64,000 nucleotides of DNA from Pseudomonadota bacterium (GTDB taxonomy: Bacteria; Pseudomonadota; Alphaproteobacteria; Rhizobiales; Hyphomicrobiaceae), in the NCBI GenBank assembly GCA_023423275.1, contig JAFAFW010000018.1, positions 1 through 64,000 of the forward strand, written 5' to 3'. The translations under genes and the position numbers were made by a program. Shown here one piece after another: positions 54,613-62,510 of this stretch (position 1 is its first letter; every line of letters starts with the position of its first letter). Under the pieces are notes generated by a model. The model worked only from the letters and a program-made list of their open reading frames with translations. It made no database searches and had not been told where the DNA came from.

Positions 54613-56201
54613 AAAGCAGCCTCGTCCGTTCACGCGGGTTACTGCTGGCCGGCGTATTGCTGGCGTCGAGTTCGGCGCTTGCTGTCGCGCAGACACTGAC
54701 GATCGGCGTTCGCGCCGGTCCGGAATCGATCGATCCTCATTACACGGCGACTGGTACTCATGCCGAAGCGCTGAAGCATGTTTTCGATACGCTCGTGTGG
54801 TCCGGTAACGGACTGGAGCTTGAACCCCGCCTCGCCGAAAGCTGGAAAACGATCGATGATACCACCTGGGAATTCAAGTTGCGCCAGGGCGTTAAATTCC
54901 ACGACGGTTCGGACTTCACGGCGGAAGACGTCAAGTTCTCGATCGAGCGGATTCCGGTGGTTGCCGGACCCAATCCGACCACGATTTACGTCCGGCGGGT
55001 GAAAGAGACCAAAATCGTCGACCCGCACACTATTCAAATCGTTACCGACGGGCCGGCGCCCAACCTGCCCAACGATTTCATCCGCCTTTTCATCGTGTCC
55101 TCCAAGGCAGCCGCAGGCTTGACGAAGGAGACTGCCAACGCGGCGTTCAATAGCGGTAAGGCGGCAATCGGAACCGGCCCTTACAAGTTCGTATCCTGGA
55201 CGCCCAAGGAGCAGTTCATCGTCGAACGCTTCGATGGGTTCTGGGGAGAGAAGCAGCCTTGGGAACGCCACGTCCGCCGCGAGATTCCAAATGATGCCGC
55301 CCGGGTCGCTCAGCTCAAGGCGGGACAGCTCGACCTCATCGTGCGCGTGCCGGCGTCCGACGTGGCGACGCTGAAGCGCGATTCCAAGCTCAATGTCGAG
55401 ACCGTTGATACGGTGTACGTGTTCAACCTGGAGCTCGACATGCGGGATAAGACACCGCAGGTGTCGGCCAAGGACGGCTCACCGTTGGCCAAGAATCCCC
55501 TTCAAGATCCAAAAGTGCGCGAAGCGATTGATCTGGCGATCGATCGGAACGCGCTGGCTGAATTCGCAATGGAAGGGCTCGGCGCTCCTCAGAACCAGCT
55601 CATGACACCGTCGATCTTCGGCTTCAGCAAGAGCCTGCCGCCACGGAAATACGATGTTGCGGCGGCCAAGAAGCTGATGGCCGAGGCCGGATATCCCGAC
55701 GGGTTCAAGATGACGTTCAGCTTTACCAGCGATCGTCTTCCGGGCGACCGGCAGGTCGGTACGTCGATTGCCCAGATGCTGGCTGCAATCGGCATCCAGG
55801 CGGAGGCGAATGCTCAGCCGGCAGCAGTGTTCTTCCCGGCACGCATTCGTGGAGATTTCTCTGCCTCAATGTCAGGCTGGGGCACGCTGACCGGTGAGGC
55901 AAACTACACGTTGTCATCGCTGGCCCACTCCAACGACAAGGAAAAGCGGCTCGGTGCGTTCAATGTCATCGGCTACAAAAATCCTGAGATGGACAAGCTG
56001 ATCGAAGATGCGTCCGTGGAGATGGACGAAGGCAAGCGTCGCGCATTTCTGGAGAAAGCCAACGAACTGCTCGCGGTGGACCGTCCGCGTTTGCCGATCG
56101 TTTCCGTTGGATCCGCGTGGGCGATGCAGAAAGGCAAGGTCACCATTGCGCCACGTGTCGACGAAGATACCCTGGCCATGGACATCAAGCCGGTGAAGTA
56201 G
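54609..56201 (+). CDS. ABC transporter periplasmic solute-binding protein (SBP family 5)
   Basis: The 530-residue protein has a signal peptide (LLLAGVLLASSSALAVAQ). Its body is typical of dipeptide/oligopeptide/nickel binding proteins: GPESIDPHYTATGTHAEALK, LAESWKTIDDTTWEFKLRQG, VKFHDGSDFTAEDVKFSIER, and a C-terminal region with DRPRLPIVSVGSAW. It would capture a peptide-like ligand in the periplasm. No permease or ATPase gene lies anywhere near, so it must borrow a transporter or act with genes elsewhere. It overlaps marR by four bases. Confidence 0.93.
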   Translation: MKSSLVRSRGLLLAGVLLASSSALAVAQTLTIGVRAGPESIDPHYTATGTHAEALKHVFDTLVWSGNGLELEPRLAESWKTIDDTTWEFKLRQGVKFHDGSDFTAEDVKFSIERIPVVAGPNPTTIYVRRVKETKIVDPHTIQIVTDGPAPNLPNDFIRLFIVSSKAAAGLTKETANAAFNSGKAAIGTGPYKFVSWTPKEQFIVERFDGFWGEKQPWERHVRREIPNDAARVAQLKAGQLDLIVRVPASDVATLKRDSKLNVETVDTVYVFNLELDMRDKTPQVSAKDGSPLAKNPLQDPKVREAIDLAIDRNALAEFAMEGLGAPQNQLMTPSIFGFSKSLPPRKYDVAAAKKLMAEAGYPDGFKMTFSFTSDRLPGDRQVGTSIAQMLAAIGIQAEANAQPAAVFFPARIRGDFSASMSGWGTLTGEANYTLSSLAHSNDKEKRLGAFNVIGYKNPEMDKLIEDASVEMDEGKRRAFLEKANELLAVDRPRLPIVSVGSAWAMQKGKVTIAPRVDEDTLAMDIKPVK

Positions 56202-56269
56202 ATTTCACATGGGAAACGGTGCGCGGCGCCACGCCGCGCTCCGTTCATTTTTTTTCGGCGGTTTTCCAC

Positions 56270-57241
56270 ATGGCACCGATTGCAATTGGCATCCACGGCG
56301 GCTGCGGCACGCTTAGTCCATCGCTGCTGAGCGAGGCCGAGTGGACTGAGGCCCGCGAACATCTGGCCGCGTCGCTGCGCGCCGGGTGGAACGTTCTCGC
56401 GTGCGGCGGCGCGGCCGTCGATGCGGTCGAAGCAGCCGTCGTCGTGATGGAAGATAGCCCGCACTTCAACGCCGGACACGGTGCCGCTCTCACCAGCGCG
56501 GAAGATCACGAACTCGATGCCTCGATCATGAATGGGGCGACGATGGAGGCGGGCGCAGTCTGTGCGGTTCGCCGCATCCGCAATCCCGTCAAGGCCGCAC
56601 GCGCGGTCATGGAGCAATCCGAATGCGTTTTGATCGCGGCCGGCGCGGCTGACGCCTTCGCGGAAAAGTGCGGGTTGGATATCGTTGAGAACCGTTATTT
56701 CACGACGGAACGGCGGCGTCAGGCGCTGGCGTCGCTGAAGGCACGCGCCGCGGCTGGCACGATCCTCTGCGCCACGGAGGCAGAAAAGCATGGGACGGTC
56801 GGGGCCGTCGCGCTCGATACTGACGGACACCTCGCAGCGGCGACATCGACAGGCGGTTTCAACAACAAGGCGCCGGGCCGCGTCGGCGACAGCCCGATCA
56901 TCGGCGCTGGCACCTATGCTCGTGATGGAGTCTGCGCGGTTTCGTGCACGGGGCAGGGCGAGTTTTTCATCCGCCATGCCGCTGCCTATGACGTGACGGC
57001 GCGCATGATGTACGCGGGCGCGTCGCTGCAGGCTGCGACCGACGTCATCATTTCCGAAGTCATGCCGTCTTATGGTATCGGCGCAGGGCTGGTGGCCGTG
57101 GATGCACGGGGTCATGTCGTGGCACCCTTCAATACACTCGGCATGTATCGCGGGTGGGTGATGGCTGACGGGCAGATGACCGTGGCGACGCACGCTGACG
57201 AATATGCCATGGGGCGCTTGACCCTGACGGGAGACCGGTGA
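56270..57241 (+). CDS. Isoaspartyl peptidase / L-asparaginase (plant-type Ntn hydrolase)
   Basis: The enzyme hydrolyses beta-aspartyl dipeptides and asparagine. It is made as a precursor that cuts itself before a threonine. The 323-residue protein starts AIGIHGGCGTLSP and carries FNAGHGAALTSAEDHELDAS. The autocatalytic site is KHGTVGAVALD, where Thr176 becomes the nucleophile, and the substrate-binding GRVGDSPIIGAGTYA follows. The ATG at 56270 fits the family start. Its stop overlaps the next gene's ATG by one base. Following the peptide-type binding protein, it suggests use of an imported peptide or amide. Confidence 0.93.
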   Translation: MAPIAIGIHGGCGTLSPSLLSEAEWTEAREHLAASLRAGWNVLACGGAAVDAVEAAVVVMEDSPHFNAGHGAALTSAEDHELDASIMNGATMEAGAVCAVRRIRNPVKAARAVMEQSECVLIAAGAADAFAEKCGLDIVENRYFTTERRRQALASLKARAAAGTILCATEAEKHGTVGAVALDTDGHLAAATSTGGFNNKAPGRVGDSPIIGAGTYARDGVCAVSCTGQGEFFIRHAAAYDVTARMMYAGASLQAATDVIISEVMPSYGIGAGLVAVDARGHVVAPFNTLGMYRGWVMADGQMTVATHADEYAMGRLTLTGDR

Positions 57242-57996
57242 TGAACATTCGCCTGGACGGGAAGGTCGCCCTGGTAACGGGCGCGGCGCAGGGCATTGCG
57301 CAGGCGATCGCGACGGGCCTCGTTGCGGCCGGCGCACGCGTCGCCGTTGCCGATATCGATAAAGAGCGGCTTCAGAAGTTTGCCGACGCCGAGGGCTTGC
57401 GGTCCCACGTGCTGGATGTGTCCGACAGGCAAGCCGCACATGAGCTGGTGTCTGCTGTGATGGCGGACGCGGGCCGCCTCGACGTTCTGGTCAATGCGGC
57501 GGGCGGCGTGCGGGGGCAGGTGGGGCGCCCGATCGAAGATATCAGCGAGGCGGAGTGGCGGGTGCTGTTTCAGTCGAACGTCGATGGTGCGTTCTGGCTC
57601 TCCCAGGCCGCCTCTGCGCCGATGCAAATGGCGCGCTATGGCCGGATCGTCAACATCGCATCGGCTGCCGGTTTGCGGCCGAGCCTCACCGGGATTCAGG
57701 CCTATACGGCTGCCAAGCATGCGCTCGTCGGGCTGACGAAGCAGCTCTCCCAGGATCTCGGACCGCATGGTATCACCTGCAATGCGGTGGCGCCCGGACT
57801 GGTCAGGTCCAATCCGGCGACCGAGCGTCAGTGGGAGGCTTATGGCCCGGACGGCCAGAGGCGGATCATCGAATCCATCCACACACGTCGGCTGGGCACC
57901 GCTGCCGATATCGCGAATGCGGTCGTGTTTTTGGCCAGCGACCAGGCCGCCTGGATCTCCGGCCAAGTTCTCTCGGTTGACGGCGGCCGGTCCTGA
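57241..57996 (+). CDS. Short-chain dehydrogenase/reductase
   Basis: The 251-residue classical SDR has VALVTGAAQGIAQAIATGL for cofactor binding, an Asp (VADIDKERL) after the second strand that favours NAD(H), LVNAAGGVRGQ, the catalytic Ser in NIASAAGLRPS and the Tyr-x3-Lys in QAYTAAKHALVG. It is translationally coupled to the isoaspartyl peptidase (TGATG), so it belongs to the marR operon. A GTG three bases before the ATG is also in frame. Substrate unknown. Confidence 0.93.
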   Translation: MNIRLDGKVALVTGAAQGIAQAIATGLVAAGARVAVADIDKERLQKFADAEGLRSHVLDVSDRQAAHELVSAVMADAGRLDVLVNAAGGVRGQVGRPIEDISEAEWRVLFQSNVDGAFWLSQAASAPMQMARYGRIVNIASAAGLRPSLTGIQAYTAAKHALVGLTKQLSQDLGPHGITCNAVAPGLVRSNPATERQWEAYGPDGQRRIIESIHTRRLGTAADIANAVVFLASDQAAWISGQVLSVDGGRS

Positions 57997-58081
57997 ACTC
58001 ACATCCTGCGCTGGGCTGCGGGCGTGCTGCCTTGGTTTCGCCTGCGATTCATTACTGACGTGTCAACCGTCTCGGCGGTTG

Positions 58082-58091
58082 TCCAATTGGA
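58082..58091. promoter_or_regulatory. Second copy of the MarR-operator core
   Basis: The perfect ten-base palindrome TCCAATTGGA is identical to the centre of the 16-base palindrome at 54019. It lies 19 bases before the FAD monooxygenase start, suggesting control by the same MarR protein. Confidence 0.5.
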
Positions 58092-58110
58092 TCATGGCGG
58101 AACAGGTGTG

Positions 58111-59319
58111 ATGGCAAATTCCATCGACGTGACGTGTTGCGTGGCCGGCGGCGGACCTGCGGGGTTGATGCTGGGCTATCTCCTGGCGCGCGCGGGCGTC
58201 GATGTCGTCGTGCTGGAAAAGCATGCCGATTTCCTGCGCGATTTTCGCGGCGACACCATTCATCCGTCGACCATGGAAATCATGTCGAAGCTCGGTCTTC
58301 TGAATGAGTTCCTGAAGCTGCCGCATCAGCCGGTCCCTGATATCTCGGCTCAATTCGGCAATGAAAAGATAAAGATCGCTGATTTTTCGAGCCTGCCGGT
58401 TCGTGCGCCCTACATCGCGATGATGCCGCAATGGGACTTCCTGAATTTCATCGCCGCGAAGGCGCAGGCGTTTCCGAGTTTTCGCCTGATGATGCAAACC
58501 GAGGCGATACGGCTCGTGATCGACGGAAGCCGGTGCCTCGGTGTCAAAGCGCGCACGCCGGAAGGTGAAACGACGATCCGTGCCCAGCTTGTCGTCGCTG
58601 CCGATGGCCGCGATTCCGCGATGCGCAAGTCGGCGGGGTTGGAGATCGACGATTTTGGTGCGCCGATGGACGTTCTCTGGTTCCGCCTGTCACGGGATCC
58701 GAGCGATACAATGGAAACGCAAGGCCGGTTTTTCGCGGGCGGCATCATGATCATGCTCAATCGCGGAGACTATTGGCAATGCGCTTTTGTCATTCCGAAG
58801 GGCGAGAACAAGCGTGTTCGCGCCGCGGGCCTGGAAGCATTTCGCAACCGGCTTGGGCCGTTGCTTCCCTTCGCTGCATCGCGGACTGCGGAGCTGCAGG
58901 ATTGGGATCAGGTGAAGCTGCTCGTGGTGCAGGTCAATCGGCTCAAGACGTGGTGGCAGCCGCATTTCCTGTGCATTGGCGATGCGGCGCATGCGATGTC
59001 GCCGGTCGGCGGCGTGGGGGTCAATATTGCGGTCCAGGATGCCGTGGCCGCCGCCAACATTCTGGTCGAGCCGCTGCGGACGGGAACGCTGAGAGATGCA
59101 CATCTTGAGGCCGTTCAGAAGCGGCGCGAATGGCCAGCCAAGGCGACCCAGTTCCTGCAGCTTCAAATGCAAAAGCGCGTCATCACCGCGGTGCTTGGCA
59201 GCACAGTGCAGCCCAAGCCGCCGATGTTCCTTCGGCTGCTGGCGTATTTTCCCATTTTCCGGCGCCTTACGGCTCGTTTGATCGGGATGGGCGTTCGGCC
59301 GGAGCTGCCTAAGATATAG
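58111..59319 (+). CDS. FAD-dependent monooxygenase (PHBH/UbiH class)
   Basis: The 402-residue protein is a class A flavin monooxygenase: the dinucleotide motif VAGGGPAGLMLGYLLARAG, the strand VVVLEKHADFLRDFRGD, the middle motif VVAADGRDSAMRKS, and the FAD-ribityl motif CIGDAAHAMSPVGGVGVN. Such enzymes hydroxylate aromatic or similar rings with NAD(P)H and O2. The ATG at 58111 fits the family start; the frame from 58024 is longer. It lies 114 bases after the SDR, and the MarR core palindrome is in that gap. Its end overlaps the convergent kinase gene by 11 bases. Confidence 0.92.
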   Translation: MANSIDVTCCVAGGGPAGLMLGYLLARAGVDVVVLEKHADFLRDFRGDTIHPSTMEIMSKLGLLNEFLKLPHQPVPDISAQFGNEKIKIADFSSLPVRAPYIAMMPQWDFLNFIAAKAQAFPSFRLMMQTEAIRLVIDGSRCLGVKARTPEGETTIRAQLVVAADGRDSAMRKSAGLEIDDFGAPMDVLWFRLSRDPSDTMETQGRFFAGGIMIMLNRGDYWQCAFVIPKGENKRVRAAGLEAFRNRLGPLLPFAASRTAELQDWDQVKLLVVQVNRLKTWWQPHFLCIGDAAHAMSPVGGVGVNIAVQDAVAAANILVEPLRTGTLRDAHLEAVQKRREWPAKATQFLQLQMQKRVITAVLGSTVQPKPPMFLRLLAYFPIFRRLTARLIGMGVRPELPKI

Positions 59320-60778
59320 CCTCGCGACCTGTTCGCGCGTCTGATGGGCCTGGATCAACGCCGGGCTGACTGACCAGCGGAAGCGTGACCGTGAATGTCA
59401 GCCCTTCGGGAGGGAAGATGAGGTTCGCCTTGCCGCCCAGTGCGAACGTCAGGCTGCGTTCGATCAGAACCGAGCCAAAACTGCGCGATGTCGGTGGCTG
59501 CACGGCAGGACCACCCGTCTCGCGCCACGACAGATCAAGCTCCGGCAGAGATTGATTATCCCAGACCTCCCAGCGGATCTCGACCTGCCCCTGCGGTCCG
59601 GACAGCGAACCGTGCCTGCGGGCATTCGTACTCAGCTCGTGAATCACGAGGGCGACGGGTAAGGCGATTTGCGGTTCGAGGTGGACGGAAGGCCCGGAAA
59701 CTGTAACGCGGCCGTCCAGTCCTGAGCTCGGGATCGCAATCTGTTCGAGGATCAAGTCCTTAAGATCCGCCCCTTGCCAACTGGCACGCGTCAGAAGCGT
59801 GTGGGCGCTCGCGAGCGACTGGATGCGTCCGGAAAAAGATTCCACGAATTTGCCGGGGTCGCGCGTACGCGACAGTGTGTTCGTAGCAATGGCCTGTACG
59901 GTGGCGAGTGTGTTTTTCACCCGATGATTGAGTTCGCTGACCAGCAGGCGTTGTGTCTCGTCCCAGGTTTTCTGCTCGGTGATGTTGCGGCCGGTGCCGC
60001 GATAGCCCCTGAACCGGCCGTTTGCGTCAAAAATGGGATCGCCGCTCACGGAAACCCATACAGCCTTGCCGACTTCGTTGATGCGCTGGAATTCGAAGTT
60101 CCGGAATGGATTTCGCGCGTCGAGGTCAGCGCGATGGGAAGCCCATTGCTCCTCGCTCACGCCGATCGTCGGTAATTCCCAGCGGGTTTTACCGATATGT
60201 GATCCTGCACTCGAGCCGGCAAGATTTAGAACGCTGTCGGAGAAGCTGACGAAACGCAGGTTTTCATCCTGCTCCCAGTACCAGTCGGCGGCCATCAGGA
60301 GGAGCGAAGAGAATCGCTCCTCGCTGTTGCGGTGCGCCTCCTCAAAGCGCTTCCGCGCGTCGATATCCTGTACGATCCCCATGATCCGAGCCGGAAGCTC
60401 CGGACCGCGCGGCACCACACGGCAGGTATCGCGGACCCAACGTACCGCACCGTCGCCGCGTACGATGCGGTACTCGATATCGTAGCCCTTGGGCTGAGCG
60501 GATGCCGTTGAGTAAAGCGCGGATCGGCCGGCACGCAGGACGTTGTCGCGATCCTCGTCGTGCACGATCTGCAGGAATGTGTCGCGATCAACGTTCACGG
60601 ATGCCGGAAAACCGACAATTGCATACAGCTCCGGCGACCAACTCCGCGCCTTGGCACCGGCCTCGAATTCGTAGGTCGCAGCTCCGGTGGATTGGATGAT
60701 GAGGCTCATCCAGTCATTGGCCGGACCACCGACGGCGGCATCGCCTGCTGCCTCCCGTTCTCGACCGGTCGAGACCAT
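59309..60778 (-). CDS. PAS-domain sensor histidine kinase, HWE type
   Basis: The 489-residue protein has two PAS domains, at about residues 30-150 (ELYAIVGFPASVNVDRDTFL, GYDIEYRIVRGDGAVRWVRD) and 160-280 (AADWYWEQDENLRFVSFSDS, then FRGYRGTGRNITEQK). The H-box is LLVSELNHRVKNTLATVQAI with the phosphorylated His. The HWE ATPase domain has LVIHELSTNARRHGSLSG and LSWRETGGP. No transmembrane segment or response regulator gene is seen. The ATG at 60778 is chosen because GAGGAG lies five bases upstream. Confidence 0.92.
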   Translation of the reverse strand: MVSTGREREAAGDAAVGGPANDWMSLIIQSTGAATYEFEAGAKARSWSPELYAIVGFPASVNVDRDTFLQIVHDEDRDNVLRAGRSALYSTASAQPKGYDIEYRIVRGDGAVRWVRDTCRVVPRGPELPARIMGIVQDIDARKRFEEAHRNSEERFSSLLLMAADWYWEQDENLRFVSFSDSVLNLAGSSAGSHIGKTRWELPTIGVSEEQWASHRADLDARNPFRNFEFQRINEVGKAVWVSVSGDPIFDANGRFRGYRGTGRNITEQKTWDETQRLLVSELNHRVKNTLATVQAIATNTLSRTRDPGKFVESFSGRIQSLASAHTLLTRASWQGADLKDLILEQIAIPSSGLDGRVTVSGPSVHLEPQIALPVALVIHELSTNARRHGSLSGPQGQVEIRWEVWDNQSLPELDLSWRETGGPAVQPPTSRSFGSVLIERSLTFALGGKANLIFPPEGLTFTVTLPLVSQPGVDPGPSDARTGREAIS

Positions 60779-60927
60779 TCGCACTCCTCAACGCGCCGCC
60801 TGCGTCCGTTTCAGCTTCACAGGGCGCACCACTAAACGCACGACGATCGGTGTCAAGCACGTGAGCGATATAGGCCGTCGATCGGCCCAGACGGCAGAAT
60901 TCAGCCAGCGGGCACTCAAAAATCGTC

Positions 60928-61029
60928 TCATGCCGGGGTGTTGCCGAAGCGGGTGATGAGAAAATCGATCAATAGCCGCGTTTTGGCGGCATGATAGCGG
61001 TTGGGCGTGCAGGGCGCATAAACAGTCAT
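60928..61029 (-). pseudogene. C-terminal remnant of a LysR-type regulator
   Basis: A 33-codon minus-strand frame ending in TGA (60930-60928) contains NRYHAAKTRLLIDFLITRFG. This closely follows the last residues of LysR regulators (an Arg/His-rich stretch, A-K-x-R, then IDFL and an RFG end). The rest of the gene is gone: an in-frame TGA lies four codons before the remaining ATG and the neighbouring terminator begins just beyond. It is too short to function and looks like debris of a deleted lysR gene. Confidence 0.55.
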
Positions 61030-61041
61030 GGCATCGGATCA

Positions 61042-61080
61042 AAAGAAAACGGCCCTTGGCGCTGTCGCGTCAGGGGCCGT
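61042..61080 (-). terminator. Rho-independent terminator of the DUF1127 gene
   Basis: A 14-base stem with two G-U pairs (61049-61062 with 61067-61080) and a four-base loop is followed on the minus strand by a T-rich tail (TTTCTTTT). It is 67 bases after the DUF1127 stop. Confidence 0.78.
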
Positions 61081-61146
61081 ACTTATTACGCAGACGGATT
61101 TTACAGAGCGTCGTTTTCGTTTCACGCGTTGATCTCCGCAGGCCGG

Positions 61147-61377
61147 TCAGCGGTGAGCGGGAAGTTGCCACCACGGACGGTTGGCCTCGCGATAGGCGTC
61201 CGCACGGCTCAGGCCGATATCCTTCAGCGTGTGATCGCTGAGAGCCATCAGGGCCCGGCGCTCACTGTGAATCCTGTAGGCCAGCGGCAACTGGCGAAGC
61301 GTGCGGAGAACCAAGCCTAACCGGGTCTCCGACGATCTACTTTCCAACGGGGACGTAGATTGAAATGTGCTCATCAT
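61147..61377 (-). CDS. DUF1127 (YjiS-like) small protein
   Basis: The 76-residue protein ends with the DUF1127 pattern: ERRALMALSDHTLKDIGLSR followed by ADAYREANRPWW. Short Arg-rich DUF1127 proteins are common in alphaproteobacteria; some have roles in RNA turnover or phosphate/carbon metabolism, but most are uncharacterised. The ATG at 61377 has AGGAG seven bases upstream. It is divergent from the lysR gene and has its own strong terminator, suggesting a short, separately controlled transcript. Confidence 0.9.
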   Translation of the reverse strand: MMSTFQSTSPLESRSSETRLGLVLRTLRQLPLAYRIHSERRALMALSDHTLKDIGLSRADAYREANRPWWQLPAHR

Positions 61378-61471
61378 CTCGACTCTCCTGGTCTTTGAGT
61401 GCGGTCACTGACCGCGATCCGCAGCCGACCGATTAATGCAGGCGTCGTCATAATGGAAACGAATGATTTTT

Positions 61472-61482
61472 ATGTTGAACAT
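61472..61482. promoter_or_regulatory. Interrupted palindrome in the DUF1127-lysR gap
   Basis: ATGTT-G-AACAT is symmetric around one base, and a perfect GTCATGAC follows at 61496-61503. LysR regulators often bind such T/A-bounded sites in their divergent gap. This is a candidate only. Confidence 0.33.
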
Positions 61483-61538
61483 GATGATCTGTTATGTCAT
61501 GACTTCAGGGCATCGAGGCTATTGGGCCGAGGTTTGCG

Positions 61539-62486
61539 ATGACCAGGGATATCGATATTGCCCTCTTGCGGGCCTTCCTCGCCGTGGTGGAAACCGGCGG
61601 CGTGACAAACGCGGCGCGCATTCTCAATCGCACGCAGGCTGCGGTGAGCCTTCAGATCAAGCGTCTTGAGGAGCTGTTCGGAACCGAACTGTTCCAGCGC
61701 GAGCACAAGCGCTTCTCGCTGGCTCCGGCAGGCGAGCGATTGCTTGGCAACGCGCAGCGTCTTATTGCGCTGAATGACTCCACCTGGTGCGCGATGACGA
61801 CGCCCCAGTTCCAGGGCGAGGTCAGGCTTGGCGTGCCCTACGACATTGTGACGAGCCTCATTCCGCCGGTTTTGCAGCGCTTCAACCAATCCTGGCCGCG
61901 GATCAATGTCTCGCTCGTGTGCAAGTCCTCAACCGAGCTGATGGAAGACTTGGCCGAGCATCGCATCGATCTGGCGCTGACCACCGAGATTGATTGCGGA
62001 CCCGGAGGCGAAGTGTTGCTGACGGATCGCCTGGTCTGGGTCGCAGGCCCGAGCACGGACACACATCAGCAGCGGCCATTGCCGGTCTCGCTCGGCTCAA
62101 GCCGGTGCCGCTTCCGTCCCGAGGTGATCAAGGCGCTGCGCGCGGCTCAGATCGATTGGCGCGCGGTCAGCCTCGACTGCAACATGGAGCCGGTCTACGC
62201 GACCTTGAAAGCGGGGCTCGCCATCGCGCCGCTGCTGCGGACGTCGGTTCCGGATTATCTGACGATCCTTGGGGCCGAGGCGGGACTGCCGCCGCTGCCG
62301 GATTTTGTGGTGAATATGTATCTTCCGGCGAATGCGAGCGAAGTGACGGCGGAGTTGGCGCGTCATATGAGACAATCATTCGAGTCGCGATTCGGCGCCA
62401 GCCGACCGCCTGTACCGCTTCGGCGCGTCTCGCGCGAGCCGGCGGTTGAAGGACAGCCGCGGACCTCGCGCCCGGCGGCGGCATAG
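61539..62486 (+). CDS. LysR family transcriptional regulator
   Basis: The 315-residue protein starts with a LysR winged helix-turn-helix (LLRAFLAVVETGGVTNAARI, then LNRTQAAVSLQIKRLEELFG) and continues with a substrate-binding domain (VRLGVPYDIVTSLIPPVLQR and later HRIDLALTTEI). The C-terminal 30 residues are Pro/Arg-rich. LysR proteins usually act on a divergent gene, which here is the DUF1127 gene. The ligand is unknown. The SDR gene follows after 24 bases. Confidence 0.94.
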   Translation: MTRDIDIALLRAFLAVVETGGVTNAARILNRTQAAVSLQIKRLEELFGTELFQREHKRFSLAPAGERLLGNAQRLIALNDSTWCAMTTPQFQGEVRLGVPYDIVTSLIPPVLQRFNQSWPRINVSLVCKSSTELMEDLAEHRIDLALTTEIDCGPGGEVLLTDRLVWVAGPSTDTHQQRPLPVSLGSSRCRFRPEVIKALRAAQIDWRAVSLDCNMEPVYATLKAGLAIAPLLRTSVPDYLTILGAEAGLPPLPDFVVNMYLPANASEVTAELARHMRQSFESRFGASRPPVPLRRVSREPAVEGQPRTSRPAAA

Positions 62487-62510
62487 CAGCCTTTCATGTC
62501 GGGGGGCGGG

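Larger units (their letters stand above)
60779..61146. other. 368-base gap between the HWE kinase and the DUF1127 gene
   Basis: Reading from left to right, the gap holds about 150 bases without recognisable features, the LysR C-terminal remnant (60928-61029), and the DUF1127 terminator (61042-61080). No intact gene is visible. Confidence 0.55.

Noticed and set aside
42153..59319. The catabolic region as a mobile island
   Set aside because: No integrase, transposase, tRNA-end repeat or marked change in base composition was seen at its borders; only the methyltransferase gene near 15 kb is clearly AT-rich.
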